A stretch of 64,000 nt of DNA, from NCBI GenBank assembly GCA_002448445.1, contig DJYC01000028.1, positions 40,951 to 104,950 of the forward strand, read 5' to 3'. This document shows positions 1 through 8,608 of this stretch, one piece after another. Both the position numbers and the translations under genes were made by a program. Source of the stretch: Treponema sp. UBA6988. GTDB taxonomy: Bacteria > Spirochaetota > Spirochaetia > Treponematales > Treponemataceae. Each line of letters starts with the position of its first letter. Position 1 is the stretch's first letter. Under the pieces are notes generated by a model. It was not told the origin of the DNA. It searched no databases and worked only from the letters and a program-made list of their open reading frames with translations.

Positions 1-1018
1 AGGCTATCCTTAGGAAGATGAAGGGAGACGTGTATTTGTCTACGTAGCAGAATTCCTGGGGTTCACTTTCTATAAGAATGGATGGAATTGTAAGGCCAGT
101 TAAAAGGGCTATTGTGAGTGAAGAGAAAATGAATATGCAGAGCCTTGTCTTTGGGGAGCGGTCTATGTCCGTAAGCAAATTGTCCAAAAGCCAGTTTACA
201 GCTTTGATGATTAAAGGAGCTGCCGCGATGATGATGCAGATTAGGGCAAGCATTGCTCGGAGTTCGATTTTTCGCTTTTGCATTGCAAAGATGGCTACAA
301 GTATGCCACAGATGCATGATGCAAGCGCTATTCTGTAAAGTACTTTTGCCGGATTCTTGAATTTGTAGAAGACGTTTTTTACCAATGAAAGCAGGTTGTT
401 CATGGTCCAATACATTACAAGTCCAGCCGGGGAATTGTAGAGTATTACAAGAAAGACAAGTGCAGAAACATAAATCTGAATCTTCTCGCGTTTGTCTTTG
501 TGGCCGTATGAATAAATGGCGCCGGAAACGCAGTTGATTATAGTCATTGCAATGGGAAGAACATTCACTGTGAATGAACCTATGGAAAACATTGCGTCTG
601 GGCTGCCCATATCCCTTATGAACAGAAATTTTACTCCGTTAAGGTTTGGAAGGTGGGATAAAAATGAATATGCCGCCATAAAAAATGGAATCTGAATCAA
701 AAGTCCGAATGAAGAGCGAAGGGCCATAATCGGGTGGTAATGGTGTTGGGAATAAAAAGCGTTCAGCATCATGAATTGCTCGTCGCCCCTGAATGCTTTT
801 TTTATGCGCTTAACGCCAGGTCGCATGCTGTCTTCCAGAATTCTTTCTTTTTCCTGCCAAGATTCGGCTATTATGTACAGTGGAAGGCAGCAAAGCGTTA
901 CGACAAAACTTAGTCCTATTACAGAAATTCCCGAACTTCTCGTTAGTTCTTCAAAAAAAAGGTAAAAAATTTCAAGAATTTGTTTTATAGGATAAATTAC
1001 TAAATAATAGAAAAGCAT
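1..1018 (-). CDS. YidC/Oxa1-family membrane protein, C-terminal part outside window
   Basis: The minus-strand frame stays open from an ATG at 1018 to the window edge, giving 339 residues and no stop. The protein is very hydrophobic and carries Oxa1-family hallmarks: a short charged segment after the first membrane helices, the stretch LLIQIPFFMAAYSFLSHL, and NSPAGLVMYWTMNNLLSLVKN, which is the conserved last helix of the insertase core. YidC-type insertases fold and insert membrane proteins. More hydrophobic sequence follows the core (residues about 210-339), so this is longer than a plain YidC and may be one of the large YidC-like proteins with an extra membrane region. TATAAT lies 6 bases before the ATG with TTGCAC 17 bases further up, so a leaderless start is likely. 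Family assignment is firm; the exact role is inferred. Confidence 0.8.
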   Translation of the reverse strand, partial: MLFYYLVIYPIKQILEIFYLFFEELTRSSGISVIGLSFVVTLCCLPLYIIAESWQEKERILEDSMRPGVKRIKKAFRGDEQFMMLNAFYSQHHYHPIMALRSSFGLLIQIPFFMAAYSFLSHLPNLNGVKFLFIRDMGSPDAMFSIGSFTVNVLPIAMTIINCVSGAIYSYGHKDKREKIQIYVSALVFLVILYNSPAGLVMYWTMNNLLSLVKNVFYKFKNPAKVLYRIALASCICGILVAIFAMQKRKIELRAMLALICIIIAAAPLIIKAVNWLLDNLLTDIDRSPKTRLCIFIFSSLTIALLTGLTIPSILIESEPQEFCYVDKYTSPFIFLRIA

Positions 1019-1024
1019 AGGAAT

Positions 1025-1053
1025 ATTATAGTAGTTTTTATTTTCACGTGCAA
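1025..1053 (-). promoter_or_regulatory. Sigma-70-type promoter of the YidC-like gene, leaderless
   Basis: Reading the minus strand, TTGCAC (1053-1048) and TATAAT (1030-1025) are separated by 17 bases. The predicted first transcribed base coincides with the A of the ATG at 1018, and no Shine-Dalgarno is present. Confidence 0.6.
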
Positions 1054-1139
1054 GCGAGGCTTTGGTTAGGCAATATTTTGCAAAAAAAATTGCGCATTTG
1101 TGTCAGTTTTTGAATTTTTAGGGGCTATATATAGTATGG

Positions 1140-2195
1140 ATGGAAAATATGAAAAAAATATTTTTGGTTTTGATGCAAGTTATTTTGCTTGCCTTTTGCT
1201 TTGGCGGATGTTCGCTCGGTGATGCGGAGGGTGAATCAAGTAATTCGGAAAGAAGAAGGGGGACCGGCAGGGAGCTTGGCAGCAGGCAGAAGCTTAGGGT
1301 TGCAAACTGGAATGTCCAGACCTTTTTTGACAGTACGACGAGCGGTCTTGAATATGATGAATTCAAGAAAGACGGAAGCTGGGGGCAGGAAGCGTATACT
1401 GTGCGCCTTGAGCGTCTTTGCCAAGTTATAAAGGCTTTGGATGCGGACGTTTTTGTAATGGAAGAAATTGAAAACGAAGGCGTTATGATGGACATAAGCA
1501 ATTTTTTGGCGGGGGAATGGGACAAGAAAAAGGTCTATGCCTACGGTTGCTTTGCAAAGGATTTTGGAGCTGCAATAGGTTGCGGCGTGCTTTCCCGCTG
1601 GCCCATAAGCGGATTAACCGTTCACGGGGTGGATTTCCGTAAGCAAAAGTCTGATATGCCAAGGATGAGGCCTCTGATGCAGCTTTCGGTTTGCAAGGGT
1701 AGCCGCATGCTTACACTTATGGTCAACCACTGGAAGAGCATGAGCGGGGGTGAAAATGCAACGGAGAAGTGGCGCAATGTTCAGGAGTCGGTTCTTTCGC
1801 GGAAGGTTGGGGAAGAGCTGGCTCTTGGCAAGGCTGTCTTGTGCTGCGGAGACTTTAACCGGGACATTGGAAAGTTCAAGAAGGGGACGGATAGCGGGAC
1901 AATCCTTTTGCGGGAACTTGCTTTTGGAAAGCAAAATGACTTTGGGGTAGAGGTGCTAAGCCCCTGGTATGATTTTTCGCAATCGCTTGTTGAGCCTGGA
2001 AGCTATTATTTTAACGGTGAGTGGTCTAGAATCGACCAGTTTTTTTATGCAGGTGATGCTGAAGTTGAATATTTTGAAGCTGCCGCCTCCGAACCATGGA
2101 GCGAAGGGGAAAGCAAAATCCCCAAGAAGTACAAGATTTGGAACGGAAGCGGCTTTAGTGACCATCTGCCGATAGTCTGCGATGTGTCTTTTTAG
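1140..2195 (+). CDS. Endonuclease/exonuclease/phosphatase-fold lipoprotein
   Basis: The 351-residue product begins with a lipoprotein signal (KKIFLVLMQVILLAFCFGGC, lipobox Cys about residue 24) and a polar linker. From about residue 53 it has the EEP (DNase I-like) fold motifs in order: VANWNVQTFFD, VMEEIENEG, MVNHWKS, CCGDFNRD and, near the C terminus, SDHLPIVCDV, so the metal-binding Asn/Glu/Asp/His residues are all present. Members are nucleases or phosphodiesterases of nucleotides, sugars or lipids; the substrate here cannot be read. The lipobox places it on the periplasmic or outer face of a membrane. Met4 at 1149 is an equally possible start. Its stop overlaps the stop of the convergent lipoprotein gene by three bases. 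Confidence 0.8.
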   Translation: MENMKKIFLVLMQVILLAFCFGGCSLGDAEGESSNSERRRGTGRELGSRQKLRVANWNVQTFFDSTTSGLEYDEFKKDGSWGQEAYTVRLERLCQVIKALDADVFVMEEIENEGVMMDISNFLAGEWDKKKVYAYGCFAKDFGAAIGCGVLSRWPISGLTVHGVDFRKQKSDMPRMRPLMQLSVCKGSRMLTLMVNHWKSMSGGENATEKWRNVQESVLSRKVGEELALGKAVLCCGDFNRDIGKFKKGTDSGTILLRELAFGKQNDFGVEVLSPWYDFSQSLVEPGSYYFNGEWSRIDQFFYAGDAEVEYFEAAASEPWSEGESKIPKKYKIWNGSGFSDHLPIVCDVSF

Positions 2196-2680
2196 TACTT
2201 GTAGATGCCGTAGATTGTTGTTGCGTTCTTGGAAATCATCATTGCCAAGGTGTTCAAGATTGCGGTGGAGGAAGACAAGTCTAGTTTGATGCCGGAGCCG
2301 TCTTTTGCAGTGTTGTAGGTAAGGGTGCATTTTTTGCCGGATGCTTTCTGCATTGCTGTCTGAATGGCCTTGCAGCTGGATGTGAATTTGAGGATGGGCT
2401 GAATGCTTGATGAATCAGGTGCGCCTACAAAGGTGAATGAAGTTTCGCCGGTGTAAGAAGCGTCCAAAGCCTTGAAGCCTGCCTGTGCAAGGATTCCGCC
2501 AGCGTCGTCTGTGGGGCAGTTGTCGTACATTTTGATTGTGACTTTTTCGCCCTGCTGTTGACCGTCGCCTTGTGAGCTTCCGTCGCTGCTACCAGAAGAA
2601 TTTGTGGTTGCGCAGCTTGAAAGGGCAAAAATGAAAGAGATAGCTGCTACTGCAGCCAGAACGAGTGTTGATTTCTTCAT
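2192..2680 (-). CDS. Small lipoprotein, function unknown
   Basis: The 162-residue protein has a clear lipoprotein signal peptide with lipobox FALSSC (Cys about residue 23), then a low-complexity Ser/Gly/Gln linker to about residue 45, and a compact mature domain with three cysteines (one in the NCPTDD segment). A good Shine-Dalgarno (AAGGAG) precedes the ATG. No family is recognised. Similar short lipoproteins with a Ser-rich tether are common in treponemes. It is convergent with the EEP-fold lipoprotein and shares the stop region with it. Confidence 0.75.
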   Translation of the reverse strand: MKKSTLVLAAVAAISFIFALSSCATTNSSGSSDGSSQGDGQQQGEKVTIKMYDNCPTDDAGGILAQAGFKALDASYTGETSFTFVGAPDSSSIQPILKFTSSCKAIQTAMQKASGKKCTLTYNTAKDGSGIKLDLSSSTAILNTLAMMISKNATTIYGIYKY

Positions 2681-2790
2681 GAAAAAACTCCTTAAAGGGC
2701 ATTGACATGGGAATGCTTAGACCTTTCTTAAATTATAAGACCTTTGCTGTAATTTCGCAAGCATTAGTTGTGAAAGGCATACTAGAACAA

Positions 2791-2930
2791 CCTACGCCGC
2801 CGTGGAGCCCCGGCAGTACCGGCCGAAGGACGGTATGAGCGGATAGCGAAGGGCGGAAGGGCGGTGGCGCAAGGACACCTTCCGTCGAGTTAGCCAAGGA
2901 ATAAAATGGAAGAGCGGTTAAAGGTTCCGT
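2791..2930 (+). repeat. GC-rich dispersed intergenic repeat, divergent copy
   Basis: It begins with CCTACGCCGCCGTGGAG, the same opening as the copies at 37151 and 63917, and continues through a GC-rich, hairpin-prone stretch before the neighbouring AT-rich DNA. It fills most of the 277-base gap between the lipoprotein and chemoreceptor genes. No coding potential is evident. Confidence 0.6.
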
Positions 2931-2957
2931 CCAAAAAAAACTGCCAAAAAGGAAAAA

Positions 2958-4895
2958 TTACAGCGTAAAGCTTCCGATTATGTCTCCGAGGGAATTCAAG
3001 TCTTCCTGGTTTTTTGCGGATGCGGAGTTTACGTTTTCCATGGCGGATGTTATAACGTCTATGCTGTCCGTCATGAGGTTCATCTGGAGGTTTATCTTTG
3101 AGGTAACGTTGTTCAGGATTTCCATTTCCTTTACGACCTGTTCGCCGCCTGAAAGCATTTCTTTTGAACCGTCCCTTACGTGGCCTGTGTTTTGGGTGAT
3201 TTCTTCCATTGTGTCCAAGACCTGCTGGTTTCCCTTTGCCTGTTCTTCAACGGCATCCATGATTTCTGTTTCCTGCATGCGGACTGTCTGGGTGAGTTCA
3301 TAGATGATGTCGAACTTGTCTTGGACTTCCTTTGTGCTGTCTGCAACGTTAAGGATTGCCCTGGAGAGTCCCTTGAGGTTGTCGCGTATGGACTTGCTCT
3401 GCTTTGCCGACTGTTCCGCAAGTTTTCGTATTTCGTCAGCAACGACTGCAAAGCCCTGTCCTACGGCTCCCGCGTGTGCCGACTCGATTGCCGCGTTCAT
3501 TGCGAGAAGGTTTGTCTGGCTTGCTATGTTCTGGATGATTGCGCTTGCTTCCATGAGCGAAGTTGAGCGCCCGATGATGTCCTGTGCCAGCTTTACGGCT
3601 CCCTGTATGCTTTTGCGGCCTTCGTCAGATGCCTGTCCAAGGGAATTTACGGCTTTGGAGTTGTCCTGTAGGACTTCCGTTATGTTGCGGATTTTTTCCA
3701 CCATTTTGTTTACGGCGTAGGATGACTGCCTTACGGAGGAAGCCTGCATTTCTATGTTTGCGTTCAGACCCTTGATGCTGCCAAGAATCTGGTTTGCGCT
3801 TGCGTTTGCTTCCTGTACGCCCTGGGCCTGCTTGTTCATCTCGTCGCGGACTGCCTGGATGTGTTCCATAATGTCCGTGACCTGCTCCAGGGCTTTTTCC
3901 ATGTTTATGGACAAGTTGGTGGCATTTTCGTTGGAAAGGATTATTGAATTCTTAAAGCCGGTCAGAAGGTTCCGCATGGTGTCCGAAAATGAATTCATGT
4001 CGTTTACAAGGTCGCCCAGCTCGCAGCGGAGTATTATTGATACCGGTTTGGCGGTGTAGTTCCTCATGCTGAGCTCTTTTGCCTGGTTTGCAATGTCCTT
4101 TAGATTGAGCTTTACATCGCGAATACAAGTGTAGAAATCTATTACGGCCATGAGTATGCAGAGGGCTGCAACGGGAATGATGTGCAGGGCAAGCAGGCTG
4201 TTGCTCATCAGACGGTTCTTGGGGATGAGGAAGGTGGAAAAAAGTATAAGGCTAATACCTGTGAGTGCTGCCACGGAAATTGCCACTACGCGGGCTATGA
4301 GGGAAAGGGTCTGGTGTTTTGTCCTGTAGGGCAGCCAGTCTATTGAGTGCTCAACGCTCTGTAGGAAAAGGATGTAGACAAAGGCTCCAAAGATGAGTAT
4401 TACACCTATGATGAGCACAACAAGGTACATTAGCGGTGGCTTTCCCAGGAAAGCTTCCCAGCGCAGTCCTCTGGCTATATAGCGCGAATAATAGATGTTG
4501 GGCAGAGTGATGGAGCAGAGTATGGGAAGTATTATTGATATGTTTTCAAAGATGCGGACGGTTTTGTTCAGCTTGTCGATTGAATTTTCTGAGTGGTCGT
4601 AAGATTCTATGTTTGACTTGTACCAGCGGAAAGTAACGAGTGGCAGGATTAGCTGTATTGCAAGGAAGATGTAGAGGATTGGGTCTGCAAGGGTATGGAA
4701 AAATTCCCTTAGGGTCATTGCGCCCATGGAGCATGCAACGTAGCCCCAGATAAGCGGGGTAATAAGATATGCACTTAATAGCAATGGAAGGGTACGTTTT
4801 TTTATCAAACCTGGTTTTGAGGCGTCGTTGTTGCTTTCTGTTTGAACAACTTCTTCGGTTCCAAAACCAAATTCATCCAAAGAAATCTCTTCCAT
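2958..4895 (-). CDS. Methyl-accepting chemotaxis protein with six-helix membrane N-terminus
   Basis: This 645-residue chemoreceptor has about six hydrophobic segments in residues 35-260 and no large periplasmic sensor domain between them, so it probably senses through its membrane region. A HAMP-like segment follows, then the long cytoplasmic coiled coil whose hairpin tip reads NIASQTNLLAMNAAIESAHAG followed by FAVVADEIRKLAEQS, the diagnostic CheA/CheW-binding region. It would transmit a signal to CheA and the periplasmic flagella. The tip has AGAVGQGFAVV where AGEAGKGFAVV is usual. A Shine-Dalgarno (GGAG) and an upstream TATAAT support the start at 4895. It stands alone, tail-in from the pfk terminator. 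Confidence 0.92.
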   Translation of the reverse strand: MEEISLDEFGFGTEEVVQTESNNDASKPGLIKKRTLPLLLSAYLITPLIWGYVACSMGAMTLREFFHTLADPILYIFLAIQLILPLVTFRWYKSNIESYDHSENSIDKLNKTVRIFENISIILPILCSITLPNIYYSRYIARGLRWEAFLGKPPLMYLVVLIIGVILIFGAFVYILFLQSVEHSIDWLPYRTKHQTLSLIARVVAISVAALTGISLILFSTFLIPKNRLMSNSLLALHIIPVAALCILMAVIDFYTCIRDVKLNLKDIANQAKELSMRNYTAKPVSIILRCELGDLVNDMNSFSDTMRNLLTGFKNSIILSNENATNLSINMEKALEQVTDIMEHIQAVRDEMNKQAQGVQEANASANQILGSIKGLNANIEMQASSVRQSSYAVNKMVEKIRNITEVLQDNSKAVNSLGQASDEGRKSIQGAVKLAQDIIGRSTSLMEASAIIQNIASQTNLLAMNAAIESAHAGAVGQGFAVVADEIRKLAEQSAKQSKSIRDNLKGLSRAILNVADSTKEVQDKFDIIYELTQTVRMQETEIMDAVEEQAKGNQQVLDTMEEITQNTGHVRDGSKEMLSGGEQVVKEMEILNNVTSKINLQMNLMTDSIDVITSAMENVNSASAKNQEDLNSLGDIIGSFTL

Positions 4896-4934
4896 ATTAA
4901 CGGCTCCATACTTTTGTTGCAGTAATTATAACTG

Positions 4935-4968
4935 AAAAAAGGGCAGTCTACAAGAAGTAAACTGCCCT
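4935..4968 (-). terminator. Rho-independent terminator of the phosphofructokinase gene
   Basis: An 8-bp perfect stem (AGGGCAGT 4940-4947 with ACTGCCCT 4961-4968) is followed on the minus strand by six T residues. It lies 24 bases past the pfk stop codon. Confidence 0.85.
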
Positions 4969-4991
4969 AAAATGCGAATTTTAATGAATAA

Positions 4992-6416
4992 TTATTTCTT
5001 GCCCATGCCGTTTACTTTTTCAAGCCTTGCAATGGCCTTCAGGTTGGCTTCTTCTGCTGTCTTGCGCTGGTATTCTGTAACTGTGTTGATGTTGTTTACC
5101 ATATAAACTGGCTGGAGTGTAGCATCCAAACAGTCGCGCCAGAGTGAGCTTTCCGGGTCTACGGTGTTGCGCTTGAGGGTTGCCATTGTAATCGGGATGT
5201 GGACATATTTGTCGTGAACAAGGCCAATGACAATCTTTGTCTTACCAGCCATTGCTGCGTGAACGGCGTTGTTTCCAAGGCGCTCGCAGTAGATGGAGTC
5301 GTTTGCGGTTGTAACGGATGCGCGTACTTCGTAGCTTGGGTCAATGTACTTGAGGTTGATGTGGAAGCTCTTGTTTGCAAAGTATTCCGTGATTTTGTCG
5401 CGGAGGAAGATGCCGATGTCTGCAAGCTTCTTGTTGCCGGATGCGTCTGTCTGGTTGGTTGTTGTAAGGAGTTCCTGTCCTGCACCCTCTGCTACTACGA
5501 TAACTGCGTGATGGCGCTTTTCAAGGCGTTCCTGGAGGTGGGCAAGGAAGCCGTTTGGACCGTCCATGTCGAATGGAACTTCCGGGATAAGGCAGAAGTT
5601 TGCCTCGTGGCTTGCAATGGCGGCTGCTGTAGCAATAAAGCCAGATTCGCGTCCCATGAGCTTTACAAGGCCAATACCGTTAATCTGTGAGTGGGCTTCC
5701 ATGTGGCATGAATTTATAGCCTGGGTTGCCTTCTGAACTGCTGTTTCAAAACCGAATGAGCGGTCTATGAACTGAAGGTCGTTGTCTACGGTCTTGGGGA
5801 TGCCAACAACAGCGATTTTTAAGCCGCGGCGGTCAATTTCGTTTGCAATGTCCAGAGCACCGCGCTGGGTTCCGTCACCGCCGATTATGAACATGACGTT
5901 GATGTTAAGGCGTTCGATTGAGTCAACGATGTCGCTTGTACGGTCGCCGCCTCCGCGTGAAGTTCCAAGGAAAGAACCGCCAATCTTGTGGATTGTGTCT
6001 ACGTTGTCGGGGTTAAGGTCTACTGTGTTGAAGCCCTGCTCAGTAAAGAAGCCCTTGTAGCCGAATTTTATGCCGCGGATTCTGCGTACGCCGTAGCGGT
6101 TCCACAGGCAGCGTACTACTGCGCGGATTACGTCGTTCAAACCTGGGCAGAGGCCGCCGCAAGTGCAGATACCTGCTGTAACGTGAGCAGGGTTAAAGTA
6201 AATGTTTTCTCTTGGACCTGCTTTTTCCATAAGGTTGGACATGTCGTTGGCATCGCCCTTGTCGTCCTCAAAAACATTCACCAGATTGCGGACAAAAGAT
6301 GTGTCCTTAACATAAGTTGCACGGAAATCACCATGCTCATGTGAAAGTTCAATTGGAGAGCGGACTTTGCATTCTCCTAAAGTTTCAACGGAAAAATCAT
6401 ACTTTATTTTGTCCAT
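4992..6416 (-). CDS. pfkA: 6-phosphofructokinase, plant/trypanosome-type group
   Basis: The 474-residue enzyme phosphorylates fructose 6-phosphate, the committed step of glycolysis. Motifs in order: GGLCPGLN (87-94), GTSRGGGD (151-158), GGDGT (179-183), PKTVDND (207-213), GIGLVKLMGRESGFIA and VVAEGAGQ. A long N-terminal extension precedes the catalytic core, as in plant and trypanosomatid PFKs. In this family Gly in GGDGT is associated with ATP use, while Lys in PKTVDND is shared with pyrophosphate-using enzymes, so ATP is the more likely donor but not proven. GAGGTAAGG just before the ATG is a strong ribosome site. It has its own promoter and terminator, so it is monocistronic. Confidence 0.93.
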   Translation of the reverse strand: MDKIKYDFSVETLGECKVRSPIELSHEHGDFRATYVKDTSFVRNLVNVFEDDKGDANDMSNLMEKAGPRENIYFNPAHVTAGICTCGGLCPGLNDVIRAVVRCLWNRYGVRRIRGIKFGYKGFFTEQGFNTVDLNPDNVDTIHKIGGSFLGTSRGGGDRTSDIVDSIERLNINVMFIIGGDGTQRGALDIANEIDRRGLKIAVVGIPKTVDNDLQFIDRSFGFETAVQKATQAINSCHMEAHSQINGIGLVKLMGRESGFIATAAAIASHEANFCLIPEVPFDMDGPNGFLAHLQERLEKRHHAVIVVAEGAGQELLTTTNQTDASGNKKLADIGIFLRDKITEYFANKSFHINLKYIDPSYEVRASVTTANDSIYCERLGNNAVHAAMAGKTKIVIGLVHDKYVHIPITMATLKRNTVDPESSLWRDCLDATLQPVYMVNNINTVTEYQRKTAEEANLKAIARLEKVNGMGKK

Positions 6417-6476
6417 AAGACCTTACCTCAAAAAAGACTGTCTGGCGCAAAAATGCACCTTATTTTTCAATCTATT

Positions 6477-6505
6477 AACATAAACTGTTAAGGGCTAAAT
6501 GTCAA
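6477..6505 (-). promoter_or_regulatory. Sigma-70-type promoter of the phosphofructokinase gene
   Basis: On the minus strand TTGACA (6505-6500), a 17-base spacer and TATGTT (6482-6477) form a near-consensus promoter, leaving an untranslated leader of about 55 bases before the ATG at 6416. Confidence 0.65.
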
Positions 6506-6568
6506 CATAATACGCGCAAACCACTTTTTTTTTTCTATTAAATATGGCAAATTATAAATGAGGGAAAG

Positions 6569-7330
6569 ATGCGGGAAGAATCATGGAACAGGTTTGAAGA
6601 ACAAGAGCGCATGGAAAACAAAAAGCACTGTGAGCCGTCTGATGAATACAACTTTTATGAGGCGGTTGCAAGCGGCGACATAGAAGCCGTTGAGCAGAAT
6701 TTTGCCCGGGGCGATTTTGTAAACCAGGAAGGAAAGGGTAAGCTTTCCCTGAATTTTCTGCGCAACACAAAGTATCATTTTGTAGTTGCAGCGGCCCTTA
6801 TCACGCGTTTTTGCATAGACTCCGGCATGGAAAACGAAGAAGCCTACACACTTAGCGACTTTTACATTCTGAAGATGGATGAATGTACGGACATTCAGAG
6901 CGTTGTTGCCGTATACAATGACATGGTAATGGACTTTACGCGCAGGATGAGGGTTCTTAAAAGACCAGCCTCTCTTTCCAAGCCTGTGCTCAAGTGCATA
7001 AACTATATTTACGAAAATCTAACCAGGCAGATAAAGATTGACGAACTTGCCAAGGTTTCAGACCTTTCGGAAAACTATCTGTCTCATTTGTTCAAGAACG
7101 AGATGGGAGTTAGCCCGGCAGACTATATCCGTGAGCAGAAGATTATCTACGCAAAGCAGATGTTGCTCAATTCGGATTATTCGGTCATGCAGATTTCGGA
7201 CATGCTTTCCTTTAGTTCGCAGAGCCATTTTGTTCAGGTGTTCAAGAACATGGTGGGTCTTACGCCAAAAAAATTCAGGGAGCAGAAGCCTGAATTCCTC
7301 AAGAACAAGAATCCTGCCAAGGATGAATAG
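6569..7330 (+). CDS. AraC-family transcriptional regulator
   Basis: The 253-residue protein has a C-terminal double helix-turn-helix of AraC type (about residues 135-240), with IKIDELAKVSDLSENYLSHLFKNEMG as first helix pair and the second ending FSSQSHFVQVFKNMVGLTPKKFRE, the signature of the family. The N-terminal half (SDEYNFYEAVASGDIEAVEQNF, then FLRNTKYHFVVAAALITRFCIDSGM) matches a helical domain common in AraC proteins of gut Firmicutes and treponemes; its ligand is unknown. A GAGGGAAAG ribosome site precedes the ATG. The next gene follows after nine bases and is probably cotranscribed. Target genes are not apparent. Confidence 0.88.
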   Translation: MREESWNRFEEQERMENKKHCEPSDEYNFYEAVASGDIEAVEQNFARGDFVNQEGKGKLSLNFLRNTKYHFVVAAALITRFCIDSGMENEEAYTLSDFYILKMDECTDIQSVVAVYNDMVMDFTRRMRVLKRPASLSKPVLKCINYIYENLTRQIKIDELAKVSDLSENYLSHLFKNEMGVSPADYIREQKIIYAKQMLLNSDYSVMQISDMLSFSSQSHFVQVFKNMVGLTPKKFREQKPEFLKNKNPAKDE

Positions 7331-7339
7331 GGATTTATC

Positions 7340-7876
7340 ATGATAAAAAAAACGAGTCATCTTGCCAGATTGTTTTTTTGCACAGCATTTCTTTTTTGCC
7401 TCCAGTTTTTTTGTAGGCAGGCAAGTGCGCTTGAGATTTACCGACCAGAAAATTTTGGCAATATGAATATTGTTCCCTGTATGATTAGGGTTACGGATAT
7501 GGACGGAAACGATGCTTCTTCTTCCATAATAAGCATTTCCTATTCCTGGTACTACGAGATAAACAAAAAGAAGGGGAAGTGGCTGCACCGCTACTGGGAT
7601 GGCTGCTTTTCCGGAGGAACGGTAGTCCACCTGGACATGAAAAGAGGAACCTACAAAATATCTGTCTACACCCCGGTAAAGGATCAGGCGGAATATGCTT
7701 TGCTTACGGGGCAGGAATGGACTTCAAATGAATTCATCTATAAAACTGGCAGTCCCGCTCTGAACGTTATCTTTGTAAGTCCCCTTGCAAACGACAACGG
7801 CTTTTATTCAGGGGGGTGGCATATTGACTACCGAGCCCCTAAATTCTACATCTACACCAAGCCGAGGGTGGAATAG
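7340..7876 (+). CDS. Secreted protein, function unknown
   Basis: This 178-residue protein starts with a typical signal peptide (two Lys, hydrophobic core, predicted cleavage after ASA near residue 30). The mature part is rich in Tyr and Trp and looks like a beta-rich domain. No family is recognised. It lies nine bases after the AraC regulator with no terminator between them, so the two are probably one operon. Confidence 0.7.
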   Translation: MIKKTSHLARLFFCTAFLFCLQFFCRQASALEIYRPENFGNMNIVPCMIRVTDMDGNDASSSIISISYSWYYEINKKKGKWLHRYWDGCFSGGTVVHLDMKRGTYKISVYTPVKDQAEYALLTGQEWTSNEFIYKTGSPALNVIFVSPLANDNGFYSGGWHIDYRAPKFYIYTKPRVE

Positions 7877-7931
7877 CACTAAATTGCGGATTGTGCTTTA
7901 TGTTTTGACTTTTTGTGTTATCATTTAGGAT

Positions 7932-8528
7932 ATGGATAAGAAGAATATTTTTTCTGGAATTTTGCTGGTTGCCGTGGGGCTTCTTGTTTTGCTTGAACCA
8001 GAAACATGTATAAGGGTTTTGGTTGTTCTTCTGGGGGCTTTTTCTGCTGTCAAAGGAATTTACGATATTGCGCGGATGCGTTCCGTGAGTGATGACACTG
8101 TGGTCCGCCGGGTTATTGTTATCCAAGGGATTGTAAGCATAGTGCTGGGGCTTGCGGCAGTGGCAGCTCCCTTTGCCCTGTTCACCGCAGTGCAGGAGAT
8201 TGTTCGCATCATGCTTTATGTTCTTGCCGCCTACCTTATTCTGGAAGCTTTTGCCTGCTTCTTTTTGGCCATTAAGCTAAAGGGGGTGGATGTGGAAAAG
8301 GGCGTGGCAAAGTCTTTTGTTCACCAGGGGCTGTGCAGTCTTTTAATAGCGGTGATTCTTTTTCTTTTGCCCCAGAATTTTGGAATAATCATTGTTAGGG
8401 CAATGGGCTGCATTTTTATTATAGCCGCTGTTATAACCCTGCTTTACACTTGGCACAACCGTCCGCTTGTTATAGAAGCTGATGCTGTGGAAGATGTAAA
8501 GCCGGAAGAACTGGCAGAAAAAGAATAA
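7932..8528 (+). CDS. HdeD/DUF308-family membrane protein
   Basis: The 198-residue product has six hydrophobic segments arranged as repeated pairs (GILLVAVGLLVLLEP, VLVVLLGAFSAVKGIYDI, IVSIVLGLAAVAAPF, MLYVLAAYLILEAFACFFL and others), each pair following the G-x-x-L-x-x-L-E/P pattern of the DUF308 (HdeD) family. HdeD is an acid-stress membrane protein in enterobacteria; in most other bacteria the role is unknown. The acidic C-terminal tail is probably cytoplasmic. It ends 80 bases before a convergent gene, with a shared hairpin in the gap. Confidence 0.8.
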   Translation: MDKKNIFSGILLVAVGLLVLLEPETCIRVLVVLLGAFSAVKGIYDIARMRSVSDDTVVRRVIVIQGIVSIVLGLAAVAAPFALFTAVQEIVRIMLYVLAAYLILEAFACFFLAIKLKGVDVEKGVAKSFVHQGLCSLLIAVILFLLPQNFGIIIVRAMGCIFIIAAVITLLYTWHNRPLVIEADAVEDVKPEELAEKE

Positions 8529-8547
8529 ATAGCTTTTGAAAAATAAA

Positions 8548-8587
8548 AATGCCGAACCTGCTGGTCAAATTCAACAAGTTCGGCATT
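8548..8587 (-). terminator. Terminator between convergent genes, mainly minus strand
   Basis: A 10-bp perfect stem (AATGCCGAAC 8548-8557 with GTTCGGCATT 8578-8587) is followed on the minus strand by TTTTATTTTTC. It ends the large minus-strand gene at 8609; on the plus strand there is no comparable T run. Confidence 0.8.
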
Positions 8588-8608
8588 GCATTATCTTGCT
8601 AAAAAGTC

